64,000 nucleotides of DNA, from assembly GCA_015233565.1 (NCBI GenBank), contig JADFXM010000028.1:28910-92909 (forward strand). Direction: 5' to 3'. Within the stretch, counting starts at the first letter, position 1; every line of letters starts with the position of its first letter. This document shows, in pieces, positions 46,810 through 54,779 of the stretch. The notes under the pieces were generated by a model. The model saw only the letters and a program-made list of their open reading frames with translations, ran no database searches and was not told where the DNA came from. Origin of the DNA: Candidatus Rifleibacteriota bacterium. GTDB taxonomy: Bacteria; Muiribacteriota; Ozemobacteria; Ozemobacterales; Ozemobacteraceae. The translations under genes and the position numbers were made by a program.

Positions 46810-47649
46810 ATGCTCTTAAATATAAAAAGAAGACAGGGAATTTTCTTCTTGCTCATGTTCTCAATTATTTTCTCGTTTTTTGCAAACATTCCTTTGAAAG
46901 CCCAACAATCGTCTATTTTTTCCAGCCTAGGCCCTATCATCTCCGGAATAGCTGGATATGCACTTGGTTCAGCCTGTGGGTTTGGCGGTTTAGGTAAGGT
47001 CCTGACAGGAATAGCCGGCTATTTTCTCGGTAATACATTTATGAATTGGGGAATGGGAAGCACTCTTTTAGGGGCTATCGCCGGAGGACTTATAGGAGGC
47101 TCAGGAAATAGAGTAGCAGGAATAGTAGGTGGTGGATTCATCGGAAATTTATTAGGCAAATTTTTTAATAGTGGGAGTTCCCAAACCCCAACCTATAATA
47201 ATGGCGTTAACACGGGTTATAATACCAACACTACCACCTATCCAACGAATCAAACGAATCCGAGCTCCATCTGGCAAGCCCCAACCGGGTGGGCCCCAAA
47301 TTCAAATACCACTGCAGGAGCCCCTGGCTACAACCCAGTAGCACCGACTAATCCAACCGCTCAAAATTTCTATAACCAATATCTTGCATCTAACAACACT
47401 TTCATGCAAGCAAGCCAAGCGGGAAATCAGCTCTTGGCAAAACAATCTGCGGTTGAAGCAAACAAACATCTGATTGATTTTTACTCCGCCCAAGGAAATA
47501 TCGCTGCAGCACAACAATCCCAAGTGAATTACCAAAAATGTTTAGCCGATTTAAATGCTTACCAGCAAAGTGTAAGCCAGCAGAATCCATATTCTACCGG
47601 TAGCAATCCTTTTAATGGAAATACTACAGTTACAATCCCAAAATATTGA
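46810..47649 (+). CDS. exported glycine-zipper protein with Asn/Thr-rich region
   Basis: 279 residues from ATG 46810 (AAAGGAGG nine bases upstream). Signal peptide to about residue 31. Residues about 40-120 have GxxxG-like glycine zippers (GIAGYALGSACG, AIAGGLIGGSGNRVAGIVG), typical of membrane-embedded hairpins. A low-complexity Asn/Thr/Pro region and a Gln/Ala-rich helix follow. Function unknown; an outer-membrane or surface role is inferred. A strong terminator follows it, so it is monocistronic. Confidence 0.65.
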   Translation: MLLNIKRRQGIFFLLMFSIIFSFFANIPLKAQQSSIFSSLGPIISGIAGYALGSACGFGGLGKVLTGIAGYFLGNTFMNWGMGSTLLGAIAGGLIGGSGNRVAGIVGGGFIGNLLGKFFNSGSSQTPTYNNGVNTGYNTNTTTYPTNQTNPSSIWQAPTGWAPNSNTTAGAPGYNPVAPTNPTAQNFYNQYLASNNTFMQASQAGNQLLAKQSAVEANKHLIDFYSAQGNIAAAQQSQVNYQKCLADLNAYQQSVSQQNPYSTGSNPFNGNTTVTIPKY

Positions 47650-47673
47650 TCGGTTTTAATTAAGAATATCAGC

Positions 47674-47730
47674 AAACATTCCGCTACGAATCAGGCAAGG
47701 TAACTTGTATTTCGTAGCGGAATGTTTTTT
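47674..47730 (+). terminator. strong intrinsic terminator
   Basis: AAACATTCCGCTACGAA pairs perfectly with TTCGTAGCGGAATGTTT around a 19-base loop, followed by a T-run. Ends the glycine-zipper gene. Confidence 0.9.
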
Positions 47731-47770
47731 AGTTTTTTAAAAGACCCTTGAAAATGTTAATGAAAACTTT

Positions 47771-48216
47771 CTAGAATGTATCTATCAATCGGGTCGCATA
47801 TTTCACAGGAGGCTCACAAATTTCTTTTACCGGAGGTTGGGGAAGAACCTTTGAGAGCTCGATTTTCAAGCCTGGGAAAATGGTTGATTCGAGGCAATCA
47901 TCATAACCATAGATTTCTTTAATTTGGTAAATCCCTGATTTATCCCGGAAATATAAACACAAGATAGCTTCTTCGGGGTGAATTATCCATAATTCCCTGA
48001 TACCGTTTCGTTCATATAAACGACGTTTTCGAATATTGTCGTATGACATTGCAGAGGGAGAAAGAACTTCCACTACAAGATCAGGGAAACCGAAACAAAA
48101 AGCTTTATTTAATTTTTTCTTATCGCAAACGACCAAAATATCGGGTTGTACAACAGTTTTTACTTTATCCGGAGATTCATTTCGTACAGGGAATAAAACG
48201 TCGAATGGTGCAACAA
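47771..48216 (-). pseudogene. Uma2-family endonuclease, C-terminal part (split by MITE)
   Basis: The frame has the PD-(D/E)xK-like blocks VVQPDILVVCDK, PDLVVEVLSPSAM and the RRLYERNGIRELWIIHPEE region of Uma2 proteins (DUF820). Reading upstream across the 215-bp element, the rest of the domain continues in the N-terminal part at 48438-48593. Without the element the two pieces join in frame as CE-VIVAPFDV. The longer frame that starts inside the element at 48298 is an artefact of the insertion. Confidence 0.8.
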
Positions 48217-48219
48217 TAA

Positions 48220-48434
48220 TACCAATCCCAAAAAATATGTGCATCACCCCAAGAACATTGATTTGATCGAAATGAAGCTGGATCGGTATATTTTCCAAGA
48301 AAACACGGAATTTTCATGTAAATAAGGAACCCTTACTGGACGGTTGAAGCATTCATTTCTGTCAGGCCCAACTCCTATTTACACAGACCTGAAGCACGAA
48401 ATATATCGGATGAACGAATTAATTGAAATTGGTA
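48220..48434 (-). mobile_element. 215-bp MITE, TACCAAT family, inserted in uma2
   Basis: Ends are TACCAAT and ATTGGTA, flanked by TAA at 48217-48219 and 48435-48437 (ATAA also fits). The element interrupts a Uma2 gene; joining the flanks restores the reading frame. A 5' part of the same element is at 34001-34146. Confidence 0.9.
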
Positions 48435-48437
48435 TAA

Positions 48438-48593
48438 CTTCACAAAGTTTCCCTTTGAAAAAAGACTTCAGTTCTACCGCCAAATTGAGCAAGGTATTCT
48501 GGTGAGACAAGCCTGGGCTGTTCATCATGAACGGCTCTCCATCAATTATTTCCCAGCACTTGTCATCTGGCCATTTGCGATAATCTTCTATGT
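48438..48593 (-). pseudogene. Uma2-family endonuclease, N-terminal part
   Basis: The minus strand reads YIEDYRKWPDDKCWEIIDGE, then MNSPGLSHQNTLLNLAVEL and FKGKLCE, the first half of the Uma2 fold. Its own start codon is missing: the frame runs into the subtilase terminator hairpin and an in-frame stop, so the gene was already truncated or its start was lost. Confidence 0.75.
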
Positions 48594-48629
48594 AAAAAAA
48601 AACGGATTAAGCCCCCAGGCTTAATCCGT
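48592..48629 (-). terminator. intrinsic terminator of the subtilase gene
   Basis: On the minus strand ACGGATTAAGCC and GGCTTAATCCGT pair around a 4-base loop and are followed by nine T residues. It lies 48 bp after the subtilase stop. Confidence 0.9.
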
Positions 48630-48676
48630 AAAAAAGTTTTACAGCTTATTCAATGGAACTAGTATGCATTTAAATA

Positions 48677-50206
48677 TTACTTTTGTAACATATCGAATTT
48701 CCGAACAACACTCATCTGATTCAAGATTCCTTTTACGGAAGCATCGTTGGAATAAATATTTTTGAGGAAAGAAAATTCGCCTTCGTCAAAACTTCTGGCT
48801 TTTTCCATAAGATAGCTTGCCATCGGAGCGGCAAGTGGGGAAACCGGGCTTCCGGAAGTGAGGGAATTTTCAGTTTCAAGAGCCATTTTATAACCTTCCA
48901 AAAGGTTTTGAGGAGGAGTCTGAGGAACGATAGTGGAAATACAAGCGAAACAATCTATTCTTCCTGAACCGAACTTGTTATCTTTTCCGGTTGCGCCAAG
49001 GTCAACAACTGTGGCTTCGCCTTTTTCACGAATTTCGTTGACGGTAAGCTTTGGATTGGCTTGAAGCATCAGAGCAACGAGACCTGAAACGTGTGGACAG
49101 GCCATCGAAGTGCCATCCATGGAAACTAAACCGGTTGAGTTTGCTTTACAAGATACAACTTTACTTCCAGGAGCAGCTACATCAGGTTTAGTGTAAGTGG
49201 CACCATTCCAAGTGGACGGCCCAATGCTACTGAAAAAGGAAAGTCCGTCGCTGTTTGTTGTGGCTGCTACAGCCCAAGTGTTTGGAAAACATGCGGGGCG
49301 GCCAACATGTCCTGAGGGGCCGTCATTTCCGGCTGAGAAAATTGGAATAATTCCAAGAGCAACCCAGCTTTGTACTGCTTCGTAAAGAGCCTTGGCTTCT
49401 GGATGGGTCTCATCCAATGGTTTATCACCCCATGAATTGCTTACTAATTTTGGAAAATCATTTGTTTCAGGGTTTCCATCAGGATCCATAATCCATTGCA
49501 TGGCTTTTAATACTAGCTCGTCGGAAGCACTACCGTGTTGGTCAAATATTTTTCCGACAATTAGTTTCGCGCCGGGAGCGACTCCAACTCCACCTGTGGC
49601 ACAAATTGTGCCAGCTGTATGAGTACCATGTCCATTCTCGTCGGAAAGCTCACTTGAAGGATTAGCCGTGAAATCTTTAAAAGAAATAACTTTTCCGGCC
49701 AAAAGTGGATGATGGGTATCTACTCCACTGTCAAGATGTCCTACCACTATTCCGCTTCCATCAATTTTGTATTTGTCCCATACTTCGGGGGCTCGGATTT
49801 TTGCAACACCCCATACCGGACCACGGGAAACATCTTTTACATCTTCAGCACGGGTATCGCTTAACCAATTATGGAATCTTACCGGAGTGACACTTTCAAC
49901 ATTGGGAAGAGAAGAAATTTCTTTTATTTTTTCGGAAGAGGCCGTAACGGCGATTGAATTTGCAACCCAAAGCTTTGTGGCTTGGAGATCCGAGGTTACA
50001 CGAGAATTGAGCAACCCAAGATTACCATCCAATTGGTTCTGGAGCGCATGAATTACTTGAGAAGGACTGGATGCCTCTTTTAAAGCTGTTTTTTCAGTTT
50101 TAAATTTTACCAACCAGCGATTAACGGAGTTTTCAGCTCCCAAACAATAAGAAGAAAGAAAAATAGCAGAAACGACTGCTAGCGATGAAAAATAAGATTT
50201 TCTCAT
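48677..50206 (-). CDS. secreted subtilisin-like serine protease (S8) with propeptide
   Basis: 509 residues from the ATG at 50206 (TTTGGAGG 11 bases upstream). A signal peptide to about residue 24 is followed by an inhibitor-I9-like propeptide (residues about 28-112), then the catalytic domain with Asp159 (GHLDSGVDTHHP), His193 (NGHGTHTAG), oxyanion Asn294 (SAGND) and Ser367 (DGTSMACPH). A C-terminal helical region of about 90 residues is unassigned. It is likely an extracellular or periplasmic protease, possibly for nutrient scavenging or surface-protein processing. Confidence 0.93.
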   Translation of the reverse strand: MRKSYFSSLAVVSAIFLSSYCLGAENSVNRWLVKFKTEKTALKEASSPSQVIHALQNQLDGNLGLLNSRVTSDLQATKLWVANSIAVTASSEKIKEISSLPNVESVTPVRFHNWLSDTRAEDVKDVSRGPVWGVAKIRAPEVWDKYKIDGSGIVVGHLDSGVDTHHPLLAGKVISFKDFTANPSSELSDENGHGTHTAGTICATGGVGVAPGAKLIVGKIFDQHGSASDELVLKAMQWIMDPDGNPETNDFPKLVSNSWGDKPLDETHPEAKALYEAVQSWVALGIIPIFSAGNDGPSGHVGRPACFPNTWAVAATTNSDGLSFFSSIGPSTWNGATYTKPDVAAPGSKVVSCKANSTGLVSMDGTSMACPHVSGLVALMLQANPKLTVNEIREKGEATVVDLGATGKDNKFGSGRIDCFACISTIVPQTPPQNLLEGYKMALETENSLTSGSPVSPLAAPMASYLMEKARSFDEGEFSFLKNIYSNDASVKGILNQMSVVRKFDMLQK

Positions 50207-50579
50207 TCCAACAACTACCTCCAAATAAGTTTTATTTTGGTACTACTTTGATACTTTATACTCAAAATCTAATTCTAGCTATCAACTCAATTATTCGAGG
50301 GTCTGGGTCATACTCACTAATCAATTTCAAAAATGATATTTTTTATTTGTGTCATTCTTATAAAAAAGTTACAAAAAAATAAAACCAAGCTTTATTTTCT
50401 TTTTAATAAACATATAAACGCAAAAAATCTCAGTTTCGTTTGATTAATTTTTTTTCAATGCAAGTTTTGTATGTGAAATTATACCAAGTTAATTGAAATT
50501 GTGGTAGTATCTGCTCTTCAGTCTTTATTTTAATGGGAAAATGTTTTTTTGGAATTTTAAAATAGCTTATGGAGGAAAA
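50207..50579. other. divergent intergenic stretch, A/T-rich
   Basis: About 370 bp between the subtilase and the DUF2807 lipoprotein; probably holds both promoters. No gene or hairpin of note. Confidence 0.5.
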
Positions 50580-51227
50580 ATGAAGCTTTTTACATTGCTG
50601 GTAATTTGTTTGTTGACCGTTGGAATTTGCGCTTGTTCTACCGGAGTTCAAGGCTCAGGAAATGAAAAGAATGACTTGAGAAAAGTGGATCCTTTTGATT
50701 CCATTGCAATCAGTGGAGCCTATGAACTTTCTGCTGAATCTGGAAAACCCGAACAAAAATTAGAAATAAACACAGATGACAATTTGCTTCCCCTAATTAA
50801 GACTGAAGTTTCGAACGGGCTTTTAAAGATTTATTCCACGGAAAGTATTTCGCCATCAAAAACAGTAAAAATTTCGATCACAGCTTTAAATTTGAAGGAT
50901 GTCAGTTTTTCGGGAGCTGGAAAAATTTCTCTTTCGGGTATAAAAAATCCTGCTTTTAAAATGACAATTTCCGGGGCAGGGAGTGTCAATTGTACAGGTG
51001 AAACCGACGCATTTGATCTGAACATCTCAGGGGCAGGATCAATTGACGCAAAAGACCTGAAGGTCAAAAAATCCTACGTTTCTATGTCCGGAGCCGGAAG
51101 CGCTAAAGTTTATGCCTCTGAAGAGTTGAATGCTGAAATTTCCGGAGTCGGTTCAGTTGATTACTTCGGAAACCCCGCCAAAGTGAATCAAAAGATATCC
51201 GGAATGGGAAAATTAACCAAAAATTGA
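50580..51227 (+). CDS. DUF2807 (GIN-domain) lipoprotein
   Basis: 215 residues from ATG 50580 with GGAGG upstream. A lipoprotein signal ends near VGICAC. The rest is the DUF2807 head domain: VDPFDSIAISGAYEL, INTDDNLLPLIKTEV, then beta-helix turns with recurring SGAG (FSGAGKIS, ISGAGSVN, ISGAGSID, MSGAGSAK). Proteins of this family are predicted surface adhesin heads in Bacteroidetes and other diderms; function is not settled. Its 3' flank carries a MITE beginning 14 bp after the stop. Confidence 0.88.
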   Translation: MKLFTLLVICLLTVGICACSTGVQGSGNEKNDLRKVDPFDSIAISGAYELSAESGKPEQKLEINTDDNLLPLIKTEVSNGLLKIYSTESISPSKTVKISITALNLKDVSFSGAGKISLSGIKNPAFKMTISGAGSVNCTGETDAFDLNISGAGSIDAKDLKVKKSYVSMSGAGSAKVYASEELNAEISGVGSVDYFGNPAKVNQKISGMGKLTKN

Positions 51228-51240
51228 TTATTTTTTTGAA

Positions 51241-51361
51241 TAAGTCTGTCAGAAAAGCTTTATTATATTCAGTCAAAAGCATGCACTTTTGTTATTCGAA
51301 AGCTTGTCAAAATAGCTTTGTGCCTCAACAAAGTTTAATTGCTTTTTTTCTGACAGACTTA
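51241..51361. mobile_element. 121-bp TA-flanked MITE
   Basis: Terminal inverted repeats TAAGTCTGTCAGAAAA at both ends (16 matching bases) and TA at each flank, as left by IS630/Tc1-type transposases. An IS630 remnant exists at 11175-11639, but its ends cannot be compared. No coding capacity. Confidence 0.75.
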
Positions 51362-51605
51362 ATGCCCGTAGTAAATAAGTTACCCAAATCAAAATTGGTA
51401 CAAGACTTTCAAATCCATGTTCCCTTTTAAACTTTGGAAATAAGCGTTTTACGTTTCAGAAGTACATTTCATTTGGGGAGTGGGAGAAATTCTTGATGCA
51501 ATAAACAAATTTAAACAGATTGGCAATCAATTGTTTCAATCCTTTAATAATTGAAGAAAAAAGTTTTTTTTCGGCTCAATAGTTTATGTCATGACATCCC
51601 TTATT

Positions 51606-51733
51606 GAAGCTGTCGAAAAATCTCGGTACAATTTATTTGGTACAATGTGACCCGCTGTTGATGGGAGAAAGCGGAGGGAAAAATCGGGTGGGTTCACAAA
51701 AAAGCGGATTTTAAGGGATTTTTCGACAGTCTC
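51606..51733 (+). mobile_element. 128-bp MITE with CTGTCGAAAAATC ends, copy 2
   Basis: Same 17-bp ends as the copy at 16988-17115 and the same length. TTATT flanks both sides (51601-51605 and 51734-51738). The right end is 24 bp before the ATG of the first large lipoprotein, so the element may supply or block promoter sequence there. Confidence 0.85.
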
Positions 51734-51757
51734 TTATTCGCAAAGAACAGTAAAAAA

Positions 51758-54688
51758 ATGAAAATACATGTATCTTTAATTATTATTTTTTTTGTGATGA
51801 GTATTTCCTTTATTGGATGCGGAGGAGGGGGTGGGAGAGGAAATTCATCTGCGATTCTTCCCATTGTTGCTACCACTAATAATACTGCGAAGGTTGCAGT
51901 TAAAATTGATCAAACTGTTGTTAATGCGGTTCATCCGGATAACCTTGAGATTGAGGGTGATCATCCAGTCTCCTCAATAAGGAGTAATGTTGATTCCAGC
52001 ATTGATTCCGTGGTGGTAAAAAAATATGCATTGATTGCTTCCTATTTCAATGCTGTTCTAAAAAATTCTAATGACGAGCAGATCGGCTCCCCCGTATCGA
52101 TTGATCCCCAGGGAGCCTGTTTTTTTAAGGATGTTCCTGTTCAAAATGATCTTCGGGTCGAGATCAATCACAAACTTTCATCCAATCAGCAAACAAATTC
52201 TTTCGGGGCGAAATTGTCCCTCATTACGTACATTGGAGAGATCTCTGTCGATTCCAATATTCTCAAAGAAATAGTCATTACATGTAGTACAATGGCTATT
52301 GCGCAACTGATGAAAGAAGGACGAAACCAGTATGGTACTTCCTTCAATCTTGAAATGGCCTCGAAGGCCCTGGATACAATTGAAAAAATTGCTGACAATA
52401 TTCAAACTGTTCTTTCCGGTGTTATCCCGACCGAATCAACCTTGGAAGAAACTCTTAAACAAAAGGTTCCTTTCAGCGAATATATTTCAATAATTCAAAA
52501 ACTTCCCAGCATTTCCAACATCTGTGAAAATTCAATGTCTGATACTTCAAGCGTGATTTCTTTTTCTATCAGTGAGCCCCTTGAAGCGGAAATTGAATAT
52601 GGCTTAACAACAGATTATGAGATCACCAAGCAAAATCCGGTTTTGAAGGCCTCCTCCAAAACAAGCCATCAATTTACACTTTCCAGCCTTTCCAGTAATA
52701 TGACCTATCACTATCGAATTGTTGTATACAGCCCAAATGGAAGGGCGGTAACATCAGACAAAGCATTTGTAACATCATCCGGAATTGACAAGACATTACC
52801 GACCATAAGTGACATAGTTGCAAAACCCTTAAGTGACTGTGAGGTGGTCATTTACTGGAACTCCTCAAAATTGGCCTATGGGTACGTTGAATTTGGGCTC
52901 TCTTCCAACTACGGTTTTCAAACTCCTATCAACAACAATCTTCAAGCCTCATTTTCAATTGATGTTAACGATTTGATTGCTGGACAAAAAATTTATCATT
53001 ACCGAATTATCTCCACAGATGCAAGTGGAAACAAATTCGTTACTCCGGATTACACTTTTACTTTGAAAGATTCTATTGATGTTACAGGGCCAATTGTTGC
53101 GAATGTTAATGAATTGGTTTCGGCTGATTCAGCGGTTATTTCATTTATAACCGATGAGATGTCTCTGGCGTCAATTACTTACGGACAACAGAGTTTACCA
53201 TCTCAAACAATTAATGACCCAAAGACCATTGCCGGGAAATTGCAATTTTCTTTAAGCCATTCCATCACTCTTTCAGATTTGTCAAGAACTGCTTCCTATG
53301 CCTATCAGATAACCTCAGTAGATAAATCAGGAAATACTTCACAAACAGGTTTCTTTTATTTCCGTGTTTCAGATAACACAGGAAATCAGACGAGCAATCA
53401 AACTGGTACTCAAACAAATAATCAAACTGCCATTCAAACTTCAACTGAACCCCCCACTACAACTTTCGCTCAAACAGATACTCAAACTACTACTCAAACT
53501 ACTACTCAAACTGCCCTTCAAACCGACACTCAAACAGATCCTACACCCCTCGTAATATCCGATGTTACATTCTTACAAAATTCCTCCTTTACTACAGATC
53601 ATATTGTAACAATAAAATGGGAAACCAACCTGGACTGTGAATGTACAATCTCATACGGGATTAACACGGATAGAAGTTTAATTGTTCCTCAAACTGCCGC
53701 TGGTAACAAACACAGTGTTGTTCTTAAAACAACAGGTGCTGATTCCAATTATGGTTTTACAATTCTTGGGAAACAAATTTCCACCGGGAAGGAAGTTACG
53801 CTCGAGGGAACTTTCAAAACTCCCAAAATAGAGGTTTCCCAATTCGGCATCACTCCCGGAATAGATGGAAACACAAGTAACTTCACCTTTTCAACGAGCG
53901 CTGTTTCCCGAGTGCGTATTTTGTATGGCTTGGATTCAGTAACTGAGAATACCACAGCAGAGTTGTCTGCCAGTGGAACGCTTCAACAGATTCTTCTGGA
54001 TCGACTTACGCCAAACACTTTGTACATGTATGAAATCCGATGCATTGATTCCCTGGGAAATGAATGTATATCAAACTCGGGGACTTTCAAAACCCTTAAG
54101 ATTGCAATCGACCAGGCTAATATCTACTTCGGAGCAGGGGGAACCTCTGCAAGTTTCACTTTTTCCACGAGTGCTCCCGCTAAAGTTCGTGTACGATATG
54201 GGTTGAACTCCGTTTCTGAAAATACTTCAAAGCTATCAGAAGCTTTTTCAACTTCCCAACAGGTATTCATTTATCAACTTTCCTCTAATGTAACTTACAA
54301 TTACGAAATCTTATGTACTGATAGGCTAGGAAATGAATACGTTTGCAAATCAGATAATTTTAACACCGCAGTTCAGGTTATTTCATTCGGAAAACAGATT
54401 GATAAAATGCATTCACTTATGTTGATTCGAATTGGTCTGGCTGATTCGACCTTTTCACCCACAGTAACTTTTGACACAAATAATGGGCCGAAAACATTTT
54501 CGAAATCAATTCCCTTGTCAAAACCTGAGCAAAACCTTATTGTTCTAGCCTACAATAATACTGATCTGTTTGCGGTTCGGCCATTTTCAAGCATGACTTT
54601 TTCTTTGCCTATTCCACCTGGAGCAACCGTTGAAATTTTTGACCCAAGTAACATGACCTCATTAATTAAAATAAATGTCCATGATTGA
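51758..54688 (+). CDS. large lipoprotein with fibronectin-III-like repeats (A1)
   Basis: 976 residues. Lipobox SFIGCGGG at about residue 21. After a unique N-terminal domain (about 45-260) come five or six beta-sandwich repeats with the pattern IEYGLTTDYEI...YHYRIVVYSPNG, like FN3 or purple-acid-phosphatase N-domains. A Thr/Gln-rich linker (NQTSNQTGTQTNNQTAIQTS and onward) separates two groups. The last 110 residues form another sandwich shared with the neighbouring dockerin-like lipoproteins. Function unknown; a surface scaffold is inferred. It has no strong ribosome site and starts just after a MITE. Paralogue of the gene at 57403. Confidence 0.75.
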   Translation: MKIHVSLIIIFFVMSISFIGCGGGGGRGNSSAILPIVATTNNTAKVAVKIDQTVVNAVHPDNLEIEGDHPVSSIRSNVDSSIDSVVVKKYALIASYFNAVLKNSNDEQIGSPVSIDPQGACFFKDVPVQNDLRVEINHKLSSNQQTNSFGAKLSLITYIGEISVDSNILKEIVITCSTMAIAQLMKEGRNQYGTSFNLEMASKALDTIEKIADNIQTVLSGVIPTESTLEETLKQKVPFSEYISIIQKLPSISNICENSMSDTSSVISFSISEPLEAEIEYGLTTDYEITKQNPVLKASSKTSHQFTLSSLSSNMTYHYRIVVYSPNGRAVTSDKAFVTSSGIDKTLPTISDIVAKPLSDCEVVIYWNSSKLAYGYVEFGLSSNYGFQTPINNNLQASFSIDVNDLIAGQKIYHYRIISTDASGNKFVTPDYTFTLKDSIDVTGPIVANVNELVSADSAVISFITDEMSLASITYGQQSLPSQTINDPKTIAGKLQFSLSHSITLSDLSRTASYAYQITSVDKSGNTSQTGFFYFRVSDNTGNQTSNQTGTQTNNQTAIQTSTEPPTTTFAQTDTQTTTQTTTQTALQTDTQTDPTPLVISDVTFLQNSSFTTDHIVTIKWETNLDCECTISYGINTDRSLIVPQTAAGNKHSVVLKTTGADSNYGFTILGKQISTGKEVTLEGTFKTPKIEVSQFGITPGIDGNTSNFTFSTSAVSRVRILYGLDSVTENTTAELSASGTLQQILLDRLTPNTLYMYEIRCIDSLGNECISNSGTFKTLKIAIDQANIYFGAGGTSASFTFSTSAPAKVRVRYGLNSVSENTSKLSEAFSTSQQVFIYQLSSNVTYNYEILCTDRLGNEYVCKSDNFNTAVQVISFGKQIDKMHSLMLIRIGLADSTFSPTVTFDTNNGPKTFSKSIPLSKPEQNLIVLAYNNTDLFAVRPFSSMTFSLPIPPGATVEIFDPSNMTSLIKINVHD
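53383..53545 (+). repeat. low-complexity Thr/Gln/Asn coding repeat
   Basis: Repeated ACTCAAAC/AATCAAAC units encode the Q-T/N linker of the A1 lipoprotein. Length changes by slippage would alter the linker only. Confidence 0.7.
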
Positions 54689-54699
54689 CAAATAAAGTC

Positions 54700-54728
54700 T
54701 TGACTCATTAAGGCAAACTCTTTAGATT
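54700..54728 (+). promoter_or_regulatory. promoter candidate upstream of lipoprotein B1
   Basis: TTGACT, a 17-bp spacer and TAGATT lie 52 bp before the B1 start codon; GGAGGAG follows just before the ATG. It suggests B1 can be made independently of A1. Confidence 0.4.
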
Positions 54729-54779
54729 GTCGGTTATTATTCAGAAAATTTAATTTTTTATTCCCTTGGAGGAGATATA

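Larger units (their letters stand above)
51228..51757. other. repeat-filled intergenic stretch
   Basis: Contains two MITEs of different families (51241-51361 and 51606-51733) and no gene. The sequence between them is A/T-rich and unremarkable. Confidence 0.6.

Noticed and set aside
47771..48298. Uma2 as an intact 175-residue protein
   Set aside because: The first 27 residues come from the inserted MITE; the true N-terminus lies beyond it, and the minus-strand frame at 33828-34079 shows the same MITE-derived residues.
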